Of a DNA stretch of 64,000 bases, positions 37,675-46,251 are shown in pieces (the first letter of the stretch is position 1; each line of letters opens with the position of its first letter). A program made the translations under genes and the position numbers. Origin of the DNA: Ruegeria sp. ANG-S4 (GTDB lineage: Bacteria; Pseudomonadota; Alphaproteobacteria; Rhodobacterales; Rhodobacteraceae); assembly GCF_000814005.1 (NCBI RefSeq), contig NZ_JWLK01000003.1:1-64000 (forward strand), in the 5' to 3' direction. Below the pieces are notes generated by a model. It did no database searches, was not told the origin of the DNA, and worked only from the letters and a program-made list of their open reading frames with translations.

Positions 37675-39081
37675 TCATATCGCCACCTGCGGCTGTTCTT
37701 CAGCCTGCCGCGCAAGCTCTTCGCGCCGCCAGATACCCAGAACCAGCCGCTTGAAGGCGGCATAGGTTTCATCAAAGGTCTCACGGCCCCGCGCATAGGT
37801 CTCGCGGTTGAAATCGCGGTAATCGGCCTCGTAGATGCCGTTCACTTGTTCCCCGGCTTGACCGATCAGCGCGGTAAACTCCTGCCGGTGGGGCGACAGG
37901 GCACCACCCAGATAGGATTGCATCAGCCCGGCGAGTTCCGCCTGCTGGGTGCCGTCATAGCGGGTGATGATGGTGCGTACCTCATCCCATTCAAAGGCCA
38001 TCTCATCGCGCCCCAGTGCACGCGCGGCCACGTTCTCTCCGTCCTCGATCGACTGGAAGGTCGAATGGAGCATGTCAAAAAACCGCCCGGTGGAATCAAA
38101 CTCCAGGAATGAGGCCCCCATGGGCACCAGCAGGATATCCGCCGCCGCCAGCCCGTTGATGGTCAGAAAACCAAGGGCAGGTGGGGTATCGAGGAAGATC
38201 AGATCGTAGTCATCCAGAATACCATCTGTTTCCAGCGCTTCAGTCAGCGCATCCCACAGCTTCCAGCCACGGGCCTGCATCCTCCAGACCGGAATCTGGA
38301 ATTCGGCCCAGTAAAGGTTCAACTGTGCTCCGATCAGATCGATATTGGGCCAGTGCGTTTTCTGGATGAGGTTATCGGCGCGGGTATCAAGCGCCTCCAT
38401 CAGCGTGTCATCGATAGGGTGGGGGGGTTCACCCCGGTCCAGCCGCCCCTGATTTTCGCGGCGCAGATACCCAGCATAGTGACGGGCCAGAAGGGGAAAC
38501 ACCGTCTGCCATTCATCCGCGACTTTGCCGCCAAAGATCGAAGTCATGGACCCTTGGCTGTCCAAATCAATCACCAGCACCTTGTAGCCGTCCAACGCTG
38601 CCGACATGGCCAGATGCGCGCAGGTCGAGGTCTTGCCTACGCCGCCTTTGAAATTTGCAACGGACACCAGTTTGGCTGGCAGCCCTTCAGGACGGTAGGG
38701 GCGGTACTCCTTGGCTTTGGAGCCTTCTGAGGCAAAATACGCGCGTAGCCGCAGCACCTCATCCAGGGTGAACCACTTGGCACCGCCTTCGGATTCGGAC
38801 CGGCCCTGAGGCAGATCTGGATTGGCTTTAAGCACCCGGCGAAAATGGGGGGCGGCAACGGGGATCAGATAGCGGGTGATCTCCCAGGTTGAAAACAGCC
38901 GCAGCTGCCGGTCGTCGCCATCCTTCAGACCCCGGCTGGCGAGATCTTCCCGACCCTGGGCACAGGCGCTGGCGATAGTGGCGAAATTCGCTGTTGTCGA
39001 AGGCGCCCCCAGTTCCATCAGGGCGCCGTCGGGATCGATATTGAAATACGGGGGCAGCCCGTCCTTCGAAGATATAGCCAT
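37675..39081 (-). CDS. parA: ParA-family partition ATPase (plasmid type, with N-terminal extension)
   Basis: A 468-residue Walker-type ATPase that moves plasmid copies apart. The deviant Walker A KGGVGKT is at about 145-151, A' is DLDSQGS and Walker B is LIFLDTPPALG. About 140 residues precede the ATPase domain and probably hold a winged helix for operator binding (the FTLDEVLRLRAYFASEG region), as in type Ia plasmid ParA proteins that autoregulate. ATG at 39081 is chosen over an in-frame ATG at 39153 because family similarity begins near MAISSKDG. The gene is divergent from repA across the origin. Confidence 0.92.
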   Translation of the reverse strand: MAISSKDGLPPYFNIDPDGALMELGAPSTTANFATIASACAQGREDLASRGLKDGDDRQLRLFSTWEITRYLIPVAAPHFRRVLKANPDLPQGRSESEGGAKWFTLDEVLRLRAYFASEGSKAKEYRPYRPEGLPAKLVSVANFKGGVGKTSTCAHLAMSAALDGYKVLVIDLDSQGSMTSIFGGKVADEWQTVFPLLARHYAGYLRRENQGRLDRGEPPHPIDDTLMEALDTRADNLIQKTHWPNIDLIGAQLNLYWAEFQIPVWRMQARGWKLWDALTEALETDGILDDYDLIFLDTPPALGFLTINGLAAADILLVPMGASFLEFDSTGRFFDMLHSTFQSIEDGENVAARALGRDEMAFEWDEVRTIITRYDGTQQAELAGLMQSYLGGALSPHRQEFTALIGQAGEQVNGIYEADYRDFNRETYARGRETFDETYAAFKRLVLGIWRREELARQAEEQPQVAI

Positions 39082-39325
39082 GGTTTTTTGCTCGATGTGC
39101 CGTTTTTTTCTCAGTGTACCACAAAACGCAGCACATGAAAGAACTATCGACATGACCAGATATTTTCTAAGGAAATCAAAGCGCTGAAATCATTGAAAAT
39201 GGCAGATTTTGAAGGGTATCCCATTTTTTTAGTTAGAATATGGTTATTTGTTGGTTAAGGGAGTCATATGACGCCTATAACCCCTTGAAAAATAATATAT
39301 TCATTGGCTCTTTTTGAAGTCTAGT

Positions 39326-39386
39326 GAATCTGAACCCACGATCAAGTGACTCTGAACCCACGATGCTCCGACTCTGAACCCACGAT
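39326..39386 (+). repeat. Three RepA iterons, 22-bp period
   Basis: GAATCTGAACCCACGAT at 39326-39342, then GACTCTGAACCCACGAT at 39348-39364 and 39370-39386. The second and third copies are identical and the first differs by one base. The start-to-start distance is exactly 22 bp, about two helical turns, so bound RepA molecules would lie on one face of the DNA. Confidence 0.88.
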
Positions 39387-39404
39387 CCGGTGCTTTACCA
39401 GGCC

Positions 39405-39413
39405 TGTGGATAA
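39405..39413 (-). promoter_or_regulatory. Consensus DnaA box
   Basis: TGTGGATAA, the exact reverse complement of the consensus TTATCCACA, 18 bp after the last iteron. It should let host DnaA join RepA in opening the origin. Confidence 0.8.
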
Positions 39414-39507
39414 CTTTAGGGTGGGCGTCAATAAAACCACGAAAAAGATTCGGGCAGATCAGGGGCAGAGATATGGGCTGGAGCGTTTCAGTTCAGAGTG
39501 ATTTTTG

Positions 39508-40521
39508 ATGAGCAGGGACATCCCTGCCGGGGCAGGGGGGCTGTTACCGGATCGGTATCCGACCGCGGATTTTTTCGTCTGCGACATCTTCGATGTGCTA
39601 CCCAAGACGGACATGGGGTCGATGGAGCATCCCATGTTTTCGCTATCCACGCGCCCGGATCGGCGCATCCTGAACTATGAGCATAACGGTGTGGAAATCA
39701 CCGTCACGCCCTCAGTGCGGGGGCTGGCGACGATCCATGACAAGGACATCCTGATCTTTTGCATCAGCCAGCTGATGGCGGCGATCAACGCGGGCCGCGC
39801 GGTCAGCCGGGTACTGCACCTCAAGGCACATGACCTGTTGGTGGCGACCAATCGAGAAACCTCGGGCGATGGGTACAAGCGGTTGCGTGAGGCGTTCGAG
39901 CGTCTGGCTGGCACCCGGATCACCACCAACATGGTGACCGGCGGGCTGGAAACGACCACCGGCTTTGGCCTGATCGAAAGCTGGGAGATCGTGCGCCACA
40001 CGCGGGCAGGGCGCATGGTCAGCGTCTCGGTCAAGCTGTCGGACTGGCTGTTCCGGGCAGTGCTTGCGAAATCGGTGCTGACGCTCAGCCGCGATTACTT
40101 CCGCCTGCGCAAACCGCTGGAACGGCGAATCTACGAACTGGCCCGCAAGCATTGCGGCCGACAGCCCGAGTGGCGGGTGTCGGTCGGGACGTTGTTGAAG
40201 AAGTCTGGATCCGCTTCACCCCGCCGGGTGTTCCGCAAGATGCTGCGCGACATGATTTCGGCCGACCACCTGCCGGACTATCATCTGGAGGAGGAACCGG
40301 GTGATATCATCCGCGTCAGCCGCCGCGATGTGGTGGTAGAGCCGGGGCAGGGCCTGACCCTGAAGCCGGAGACGCTGGAGGAAGCCCGCCGTCTTGCCCC
40401 GGATTGGGATGTCTACGCTCTGGAAAGCGACTGGCAAGCTTGGTGGACCCGCAATGGTCGGAGGCCACTGAGGAGCGCGGACAAGGCGTTTCTGGGCTGG
40501 GTCAGAAAAGTGGTGGAGTAA
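39508..40521 (+). CDS. repA: RepA-type replication initiator (RPA family)
   Basis: A 337-residue plasmid initiator of the replication initiator protein A family found on roseobacter and other alphaproteobacterial plasmids. Recognisable parts are FFVCDIFDVLPKTDMGSMEH, the middle region with FCISQLMAAINAGRAVSR, and the winged-helix segment DYFRLRKPLERRIYELARKH. It would bind the iterons just upstream and open the origin. ATG at 39508 is used; a TTG lies one codon before. The organisation (repA divergent from parAB around iterons) matches the RepA group of Rhodobacterales replicons. Confidence 0.9.
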   Translation: MSRDIPAGAGGLLPDRYPTADFFVCDIFDVLPKTDMGSMEHPMFSLSTRPDRRILNYEHNGVEITVTPSVRGLATIHDKDILIFCISQLMAAINAGRAVSRVLHLKAHDLLVATNRETSGDGYKRLREAFERLAGTRITTNMVTGGLETTTGFGLIESWEIVRHTRAGRMVSVSVKLSDWLFRAVLAKSVLTLSRDYFRLRKPLERRIYELARKHCGRQPEWRVSVGTLLKKSGSASPRRVFRKMLRDMISADHLPDYHLEEEPGDIIRVSRRDVVVEPGQGLTLKPETLEEARRLAPDWDVYALESDWQAWWTRNGRRPLRSADKAFLGWVRKVVE

Positions 40522-40527
40522 GGCGCA

Positions 40528-40728
40528 TCAGCGCGCAAGTTTGGCTTTGGGGGCTTTGGTTTTCTGGGTCTTTCTGCAGAATTTTTGTGCAACCGAGGCC
40601 CCGAGCAGGAAAATCATCCCAATGACGGAATAGCTTATCAGCGCAATCCAGAAACCATACCCAAGCAAAAGGCACAGAACGCCCGCAAGCATTCCGGAAA
40701 ACATACCCAACAAGAGTGCCCCGATCAC
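40528..40728 (-). CDS. Small hydrophobic protein of unknown function
   Basis: A predicted 66-residue protein with two membrane helices (GALLLGMFSGMLAGVLCLLL and FWIALISYSVIGMIFLLGA) and a basic tail (KTQKTKAPKAKLAR). The GTG at 40728 has AAGGG 7-8 bases upstream. The open frame continues upstream to 40929 without convincing protein character, so the start is uncertain. It is convergent with repA, with 6 bp between the stops. No family is recognised. Confidence 0.4.
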   Translation of the reverse strand: MIGALLLGMFSGMLAGVLCLLLGYGFWIALISYSVIGMIFLLGASVAQKFCRKTQKTKAPKAKLAR

Positions 40729-41197
40729 CGTGTTGCCCTTTATTTTCGCTTTCGACAGCTTTGCAGCCGATCTTAAAAGGTACTCTAAAACACAGAGATG
40801 TTGAAAAGCCAGTTGGAAACCGTGCCAGCCTTGAACTGGCAAGGGGGCGCTGATTCTGGGCAATACTTTGCGCGTCCGACCGGACTTTGCGTGACAAGTG
40901 ATCTGATGGAAGCCTTTGCCCTGAACCACGGGTTGTCATGGACACCGACAAACACGAGCTCCATTGCGACTCTTAAGCGCCCGGGATCTAGAAGGCTGTT
41001 TGAACGAGATGTCTACGCCCGATGAAGCAGGGTTCAATGGGCGCGAATGATTGGAATCTGTTTCCATTTTTGGGCCAATGAATTGATACACGGAAATTTT
41101 AGGGGCCAAATCAAAGGTAAGTCTTTGCGAAGCAGTCAATCGTCTGCTAAAAATAAAGGCAGGTTAACTATTGCTTTATCGTTAAGGGTTCTGGGCT
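40729..41197. other. Intergenic region upstream of the VPLPA-CTERM gene
   Basis: About 470 bp without a supported gene. The last 40 bases hold TTAAC and TTAAGG segments and an AAGGG that can serve as ribosome site for the start at 41198. Confidence 0.35.
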
Positions 41198-41839
41198 ATG
41201 ATAAGGAAAGTAATGGCAGTTGCATCAACTGTCTTTGTGTTTGCGACAGGCGCGCAAGCCACAACAATTAATCTCACTGGCCACGATGGCGGAGATTTGA
41301 GTGGCACCGGGGTGCAAACCGCTTACTTCAGTGAAGATGGTGTATCCGGCAGCGTTCGAGCGCGCTCGACGTATGATCGGGGTCGCAACGCCCTAATCAC
41401 CGGCAGCTACAGCGGGGTCGGGGTTGATAATGGACGCCGCGGGGATAGTCCGGATATCGACGGGGCCTATGGAAGCGATTGGTTGTCTTTCCGCTTTGAT
41501 ACGGCTGTTAACCTGGTTTCCATCACCTTCGGTCATTTCTTTCCGTATTCGCTGGATTTCGATTGGAGCCAGGGTTTCCACATCGACGACAACGATGACG
41601 CTTGGATCAACGTTCGCGGTGATAATGCTGGATATTCAAGCACGGATCGCCGGACGTTCTTCTTCGGAAATGTTCTGACAAACGGATTCTCGGTTCGTGC
41701 GTTCGAACACAATGATGACTTTGTGGTCGCTAGCTTCACTGTGGCACCTGCACCTGTTCCACTGCCTGCTTCAGCATTGTTGCTGATCGGTGGTCTGGCC
41801 GGGCTTGGTGTCTTGCGCCGCCGCAGACGCGTTAGCTGA
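41198..41839 (+). CDS. VPLPA-CTERM sorting-domain protein (exosortase substrate)
   Basis: A 213-residue secreted protein. Residues 1-21 form a signal peptide ending in TGAQA. The middle is a Gly/Asp/Asn-rich beta-type domain without cysteines. The C-terminus is a textbook sorting signal: VPLPASALLLIGGLAGLGVL, then an Arg cluster (RRRRR). Exosortases of the XrtD kind cut at such motifs and the only exosortase in this window (6232) is of that type. Such proteins are often found in biofilm matrix or at the cell surface; the function is unknown. A second ATG at 41213, with AAGGA 5-6 bases before it, is an alternative start but would lose the positive N-region. Confidence 0.9.
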   Translation: MIRKVMAVASTVFVFATGAQATTINLTGHDGGDLSGTGVQTAYFSEDGVSGSVRARSTYDRGRNALITGSYSGVGVDNGRRGDSPDIDGAYGSDWLSFRFDTAVNLVSITFGHFFPYSLDFDWSQGFHIDDNDDAWINVRGDNAGYSSTDRRTFFFGNVLTNGFSVRAFEHNDDFVVASFTVAPAPVPLPASALLLIGGLAGLGVLRRRRRVS

Positions 41840-41907
41840 CCCGATCTCGCGGGGGGCGATGCACCAAAATGGCCGCGAGTCGCATCTGAGATAGTCTTGA
41901 GCTGCTC

Positions 41908-41941
41908 TTCGCCGTATGGGCCCACAAGCCCATGCGGCGAA
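41908..41941 (+). terminator. Strong hairpin after the VPLPA-CTERM gene
   Basis: The left arm at 41908-41921 pairs with the right arm at 41928-41941 over 14 positions with one G-U-type mismatch and a 6-base loop. It starts 69 bp after the stop codon. There is no T-run, so it may end transcription weakly or protect the mRNA end. Confidence 0.4.
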
Positions 41942-42565
41942 ACGGATTAAAGGATGTCTGAACCAATTCGGAACAGCTTTACGGCCTGTCCCGTTGGAGC
42001 CTGAGGTGGCTTGCTTACTCTTACAACGGTTTCAACCTGAGTAGGCTTATTGTTTCCCTGACCTCGCCAAGCCGTCATAATTGTGGATATTGGGCTTTAA
42101 ATCGGCATAGTTTTGGCGGTCAGATAGCATACCCGTACCAAGCCGCCCCGCCTGCGTCACCTTAAGACCTTCGCCCTGAAGGTTTCTTTATTCTCAGTAA
42201 GATGAAAAGACTTATTATGGAGATTATCTGATTGGCTGGGCTGTTTTGGTATACCCATGTGAAATAGTTTTGTGCGCTCAGGACTTATATGTTTGATCTA
42301 ATTTACATATATTGTTCATGACTTTGCTTTCTCAAAAGCTGATGCAGTCACCAACGCTTGAATTTGTGTTGTAGTAGAATGACTGCAAGGTGGCAGCCTG
42401 TAGTGAGTTGAATCGGAAAGGTAGTGTAGGTAGATGTCGTATCGTCTTCCGACCGAGGGCAGGACATTACGTACTCCGCCCTTTTTACGTAAAATATGGC
42501 GCGCGCCCCGAGAGCGGCCGTGCCAACACAATGACGCCGACGATGCACCGTCGATTGAGGTGTCT
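41942..42565. other. Long leader before the chain-length operon
   Basis: 624 bp with no supported gene before the ATPase start chosen at 42566. It is AT-rich up to about 42370, then GC-rich. It contains the shared element ACGTACTCCGCCCTTT (42469-42484). An open frame runs from 42434 into the ATPase, but its N-terminal 44 residues have no protein family character. Confidence 0.4.
42467..42492 (+). promoter_or_regulatory. Element shared with 13.3-kb region (copy B) inside an inverted repeat
   Basis: ACGTACTCCGCCCTTT at 42469-42484 differs from the 13290 copy at one base. It lies inside an inverted repeat, TTACGTA (42467-42473) and TACGTAA (42486-42492). GAGGGC precedes it at 42455-42460. It may be an operator or promoter controlling the ATPase, chain-length and kinase genes together with the priming transferase. 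Confidence 0.35.
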
Positions 42566-43546
42566 ATGGAATCTCTCCCCCCAGAAAGGGAAATCCGGTG
42601 TGACGCCGGCGACCAAAGTTCAGAAGGACAGCCGAGAAAGCCAGAAGCGTTGAATGCCAAATCGGAATCCGGGCAAGATGATCGTGCAATGTGTAGTTCT
42701 CTGGACATATATACCGACCATTTTGCGCTGAGCGAGCGACCATTTTCGTTGTTGCCGGATCCCGATTTTCTGTATTGGTCCGCGTCCCATCAACGTGCCT
42801 ATACAATGCTGGAATACGGGATATTGACCCGGGCACCGATCACCGTGATCACCGGAGAAGTCGGGACTGGGAAAACCACTTTGCTGCACCATCTGCTAAA
42901 GTCCGTGAGCGACGATGTAACCGTAGGCTTGATTGCGAATGCCCATGGTGATCGTGGGGAACTATTGCGCTGGGTGCTGATGGCCTTGAACCAGCCAGCC
43001 CCCGCTGAGATGAACTATGTCGATTTGTTTTCTGCCTTCCAATCGTTTCTGATTGAAGAATATGCCCGCGGCCATCGGGTCATCCTTATTTTCGATGAAG
43101 CCCAAAACCTGAGCGCAGAATCTCTGGAAGAACTGCGCATGTTCACCAACATCAATTCCAATAAGGATGAACTTCTACAGCTTGTTCTTGTTGGGCAGCC
43201 AGAACTGAGAGACATTATTCATCGCCCTGAAATGCGCCAGTTTGCGCAGCGCGTCGCGTCCAGTTTTCATCTCACTGTTATGGGGGCCAAAACAGTAGGC
43301 AAGTATATTTCACACCGACTGTACGTCGCCGGGGCAGAGCGGAATCTGTTCAGCACCACCGCGATGAAATTGATCCATGACGCAACCGGCGGTGTGCCTC
43401 GTCTGGTCAATCAGCTATGTGATTTGTCGATGGTTTACGCATTTACGCGCGGCAACCAGAGTATCACCCGGCACACGGTTCAACAAGTTCTCGATGACGG
43501 CTCCTTCTTTGCTTCCAGCTTTGATGAAGGTGGTAATTCGCCATGA
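42566..43546 (+). CDS. ExeA/GspA-like AAA ATPase of the EPS/exosortase system
   Basis: A 326-residue ATPase. The core has DIYTDHFALSERPFSLLPDP at its start, Walker A GEVGTGKTT, Walker B RVILIFDEAQNLS and the conserved GQPELRDI stretch, which are the marks of the general-secretion-pathway A-like ATPase found beside chain-length regulators in exosortase/EPS loci. It may drive or sense polymer export. ATG at 42566 has GAGG 5 bases upstream and is chosen; other starts are 42434, which extends over the shared regulatory element, and 42689, just before the conserved core. Its stop overlaps the next gene by 4 bp. Confidence 0.85.
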   Translation: MESLPPEREIRCDAGDQSSEGQPRKPEALNAKSESGQDDRAMCSSLDIYTDHFALSERPFSLLPDPDFLYWSASHQRAYTMLEYGILTRAPITVITGEVGTGKTTLLHHLLKSVSDDVTVGLIANAHGDRGELLRWVLMALNQPAPAEMNYVDLFSAFQSFLIEEYARGHRVILIFDEAQNLSAESLEELRMFTNINSNKDELLQLVLVGQPELRDIIHRPEMRQFAQRVASSFHLTVMGAKTVGKYISHRLYVAGAERNLFSTTAMKLIHDATGGVPRLVNQLCDLSMVYAFTRGNQSITRHTVQQVLDDGSFFASSFDEGGNSP

Positions 43547-45099
43547 TGAACGAGTTCCGGTTTTACCTTTCCCTTTTTATTCGCCGGATACATTTTCTGC
43601 TGCTGATTGTCATCTGCTGTGCGATCGCGGGGCTGGTCGTGGCCTTTACCGCACCGGCTGTTTATAAAGCGCGGGCTCAGTTGGTTGTGGAATCACCCCA
43701 AATTCCAGGGGAACTTGCTTCGACGACGGTGCAGGCAAGTGTTGTTGAAATCCTGGAAGTTATTCAGCAGCGCTTGCTGACCCGAGCCAACCTTCTGGAC
43801 CTGTCGCGACGCTTCAACGTGCACGCGGATCAACCTGATCTTCTTCCGGATGCGATCGTGAACGACATGCGTTCCCGCATTGAAATCCAGCTTCCGTTTC
43901 ATTCCCAGAACCGGGCCTCTTTTGTGGCCGTTACCTTTGCCGCCCCGGACGGTGAGACATCCGCCGCGGTGACGAATGAGCTTGTGACCCAGATCCTGCA
44001 GGAAAACGTAGCAATGCGCACAAATGCGACGGGTCAGACATTGGAGTTCTTTGTGCAGGAAGTAGCGCGTTTGGACGACGAATTAAGCCAGCAGGGAGCT
44101 AAAATACTACAGTTCAAAGAGGCCCATAAAGAGGCCTTGCCAGACAGCCTGGATTATCGCCGCACCCGGCAATCATCACTGCAGGAGCGTATCTTGCAAC
44201 TGGATCGCGAGCTTTCCGGTCTGCGGGATCGGCGCGCGCGCCTGGTTGAAATTTTTGACCGTACCGGAAGATCGGACCTGGCCGGTGAAAGTCTGACACC
44301 CGAACAGCGTCAATTACGGCAGTTGCAGGACGAGCGGGCTTCGGCCCTTGTTATATATTCTCAGGACCACCCCAGGATAAGGTCCCTCGAGGGTCAGATC
44401 GCCGCTTTGGAGGCCGCCAATATCCGATTGGGGCTGGGCACTGAAACGTCGCCGAATATCACGGCCTTTGAGCTGCAACTTTCGGATATCGATGGGCAGA
44501 TTAACTTTATCGAAGAAGAAAAGGCCATCATCATTACTGAGCTCGGCAGTCTTGCAAAATCCATTGACGCGACTCCCTCCAACGCGATTTCCTTGGGGAC
44601 GCTGGAACGAGATTATGAGAATTTGCGCCTGCAATATACGCAAGCGACCGCCAGTTTGGCCGAAGCGCGGACCGGAAACCAGATTGAGGCTCAGTCTCGG
44701 GGTCAGCGAATAACGGTCACCGAGCAAGCTGTCGTGCCGTCCGACCCGGCGGAGCCAAATCGAAAACTCATACTCGCAGCAAGTGTCGCCGGAGGTGTCG
44801 GGTTGGCTGTGAGTTTGTTCCTGGTACTCGAGATTCTCAACAATACTGTCCGCCGGTCAGTTGATCTGGAAAACAGATTTGGTGTTCCGGCCTTTACGAC
44901 GATACCTTACGTTCACACGGCGCGTGAAAGGGCTATGCGTCGAAGCCTGATCGCAATTGGAGCTCTGGCACCCATCGTTGGTTTGGGTGTCGCGCTGTAT
45001 CTCATCCACCTTCACTATTTGCCCATTGATCTTTTTGTCGAAAAGGTCGCAGAAAAACTGGGGATCGGCGGGCTTCTCGACCGCTTTGGGATTGGTTGA
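43543..45099 (+). CDS. Wzz/GumC-type polysaccharide chain-length regulator
   Basis: A 518-residue inner-membrane polysaccharide co-polymerase. The first membrane helix is at about 14-32 (HFLLLIVICCAIAGLVVAF), followed by the Wzz domain with long coiled-coil segments in the periplasm (about 190-410). A second helix follows near 408-430 (ILAASVAGGVGLAVSLFLVL) and a third near 470-490. The family sets polymer length with a partner tyrosine kinase. The next gene encodes that kinase separately, as in the two-protein arrangement of EPS systems. The ATG overlaps the ATPase stop by 4 bp (ATGA). Confidence 0.9.
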   Translation: MMNEFRFYLSLFIRRIHFLLLIVICCAIAGLVVAFTAPAVYKARAQLVVESPQIPGELASTTVQASVVEILEVIQQRLLTRANLLDLSRRFNVHADQPDLLPDAIVNDMRSRIEIQLPFHSQNRASFVAVTFAAPDGETSAAVTNELVTQILQENVAMRTNATGQTLEFFVQEVARLDDELSQQGAKILQFKEAHKEALPDSLDYRRTRQSSLQERILQLDRELSGLRDRRARLVEIFDRTGRSDLAGESLTPEQRQLRQLQDERASALVIYSQDHPRIRSLEGQIAALEAANIRLGLGTETSPNITAFELQLSDIDGQINFIEEEKAIIITELGSLAKSIDATPSNAISLGTLERDYENLRLQYTQATASLAEARTGNQIEAQSRGQRITVTEQAVVPSDPAEPNRKLILAASVAGGVGLAVSLFLVLEILNNTVRRSVDLENRFGVPAFTTIPYVHTARERAMRRSLIAIGALAPIVGLGVALYLIHLHYLPIDLFVEKVAEKLGIGGLLDRFGIG

Positions 45100-45110
45100 A
45101 AGGAACTCTT

Positions 45111-45956
45111 ATGGAACGCATCCAATCCGCAATTCAAAAGGCTCGGGAAGCGCGTCAGGACCAGACGGATATCGTCAGTGCAGCGCAGTCATCGGCTCCG
45201 CGAGTGCCCGAGATGGATCACAAGAGTGAGGCGTCAGTTGCAGATGCCGTCAACCAGCGCTGGAGCGAATTGGACAACATCAGGCTGTCCTCTCACCAAT
45301 TGCAGAAAGCGCGCATTGTTGCGGTAGAGGCCAATAGTCAGGCAGCTTCCTTTGATGTCCTGCGCACCCGGATGTTGCATCAGATGAATGCCAATAACTG
45401 GCGCAGGGTGGCGATTGCATCAGCGGGGGCAGCATGCGGCAAGACCACTCTTTGTCTGAACCTTGCCTTCGGTCTTGCACGCCAGCGCAGCATAAAAGTC
45501 CTGGTGATAGATCTGGACATGCGCCGCCCAACAATCGGGAAGCTGTTGCAACCGGAAATGGACAACAATTTTGCCGATGCCCTGGAAGGCCGCAGCGCTC
45601 CGGAAGCGCATCTGATATGTTATGAGCAAAGACTGGCTTTCGCGACGAATACGAAGCCTGTTGCGAACTCTGCCGAGCTGCTACAGGACAAAGATGCAGC
45701 CCATGTGATTGATGACATGGAAGCGCGCTACCAACCGGATGTCATGCTGTTTGATACGCCTCCCATGTTGGCCTGCGATGACACGATTGCGTTTCTGGAT
45801 CAGATTGATTGCGTTATGCTGGTTGCCGCTGCAGAGAGTACGACCGCAGAGGAAATAACAAAATGCCAGCGCGAGATTTCCGCCCGCAGCAATCTGATGG
45901 GTGTCGTCCTGAACAAGTGCCGATACCTTGAGAAGACAGACAGCTATGGGTACTAA
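45111..45956 (+). CDS. Bacterial tyrosine (BY) kinase, CpsD/CapB-like
   Basis: A 281-residue cytoplasmic kinase. Walker A is ASAGAACGKTT, with Ala-Cys before GKTT; A' is VLVIDLDMRRPTIG and B is VMLFDTPPML. The tail ends in YLEKTDSYGY, a short tyrosine-containing cluster that could be the autophosphorylation site. BY-kinases interact with the cytoplasmic end of the Wzz-like protein and their phosphorylation state controls polymerisation and export. ATG at 45111 has AAGGA about 7 bases upstream and is preferred over a TTG at 45096. Confidence 0.88.
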   Translation: MERIQSAIQKAREARQDQTDIVSAAQSSAPRVPEMDHKSEASVADAVNQRWSELDNIRLSSHQLQKARIVAVEANSQAASFDVLRTRMLHQMNANNWRRVAIASAGAACGKTTLCLNLAFGLARQRSIKVLVIDLDMRRPTIGKLLQPEMDNNFADALEGRSAPEAHLICYEQRLAFATNTKPVANSAELLQDKDAAHVIDDMEARYQPDVMLFDTPPMLACDDTIAFLDQIDCVMLVAAAESTTAEEITKCQREISARSNLMGVVLNKCRYLEKTDSYGY

Positions 45957-46251
45957 AAGGCTAATTGACGACGCCTAGAACCATTTCCAGGGCGGGGTGC
46001 TCACGGCTCCCCGCTGGTTGATAGCTTTTCTTTAAACCCGAGTTAGTGCGCCCTTCTGTGTCGAGCGCCCAGCTTTGACCATCCGCAGCATGGCGCACCC
46101 AATCGGCCAGTTTCTCGTTCGGATCATATTTCGCAACGTCGCGCCATTGGTCCGAGCGACAATGGCGAATACGATGCTTCGGGATGTGAACTCAAAAAAA
46201 GTGGTAACGGCGAGACCTTGTCCGTCATTGGTCCGAGGACAATGGTCGAGC
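45957..46251. pseudogene. Decayed sequence with a coding-like minus-strand fragment
   Basis: On the minus strand, one frame from about 46200 down to a stop at 45961 reads like a real protein ([20 protein letters not shown] and on to a TAG), but it lacks a start and is blocked by a stop just upstream. I do not recognise the family. The area also holds two near-identical palindromic repeats (46143-46166 and 46224-46246). It is probably the remains of a gene broken by insertion of the IS3 element next to it. Confidence 0.35.
46143..46246. repeat. Pair of near-identical imperfect palindromes
   Basis: The unit at 46143-46166 has 7-base arms GCCATTG and CAATGGC around CATTGGTCCGAG-type sequence. 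A second unit at 46224-46246 shares CATTGGTCCGAG and GACAATGG with it and differs by one missing base and two substitutions. Spacing is 81 bp. They lie at the left boundary of the transposase remnant. Confidence 0.4.

Larger units (their letters stand above)
39082..39507. other. Replication origin region
   Basis: A 426-bp gap between divergent parA and repA. It contains an AT-rich stretch (about 39190-39315) with long A/T runs, three 17-bp iterons at a strict 22-bp period (39326-39386) and a consensus DnaA box (39405-39413). AT-rich DNA, iterons and a DnaA box next to an initiator gene form a standard iteron-type plasmid origin. Confidence 0.8.

Noticed and set aside
41161-41190. CtrA site before the VPLPA-CTERM gene
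   Set aside because: Two TTAA half-sites are present but with 14 bases between instead of seven.
42434-42565. N-terminal extension of the ExeA-like ATPase
   Set aside because: It would start upstream of the shared regulatory element and its residues have no similarity to the family; the GAGG-ATG at 42566 is better.
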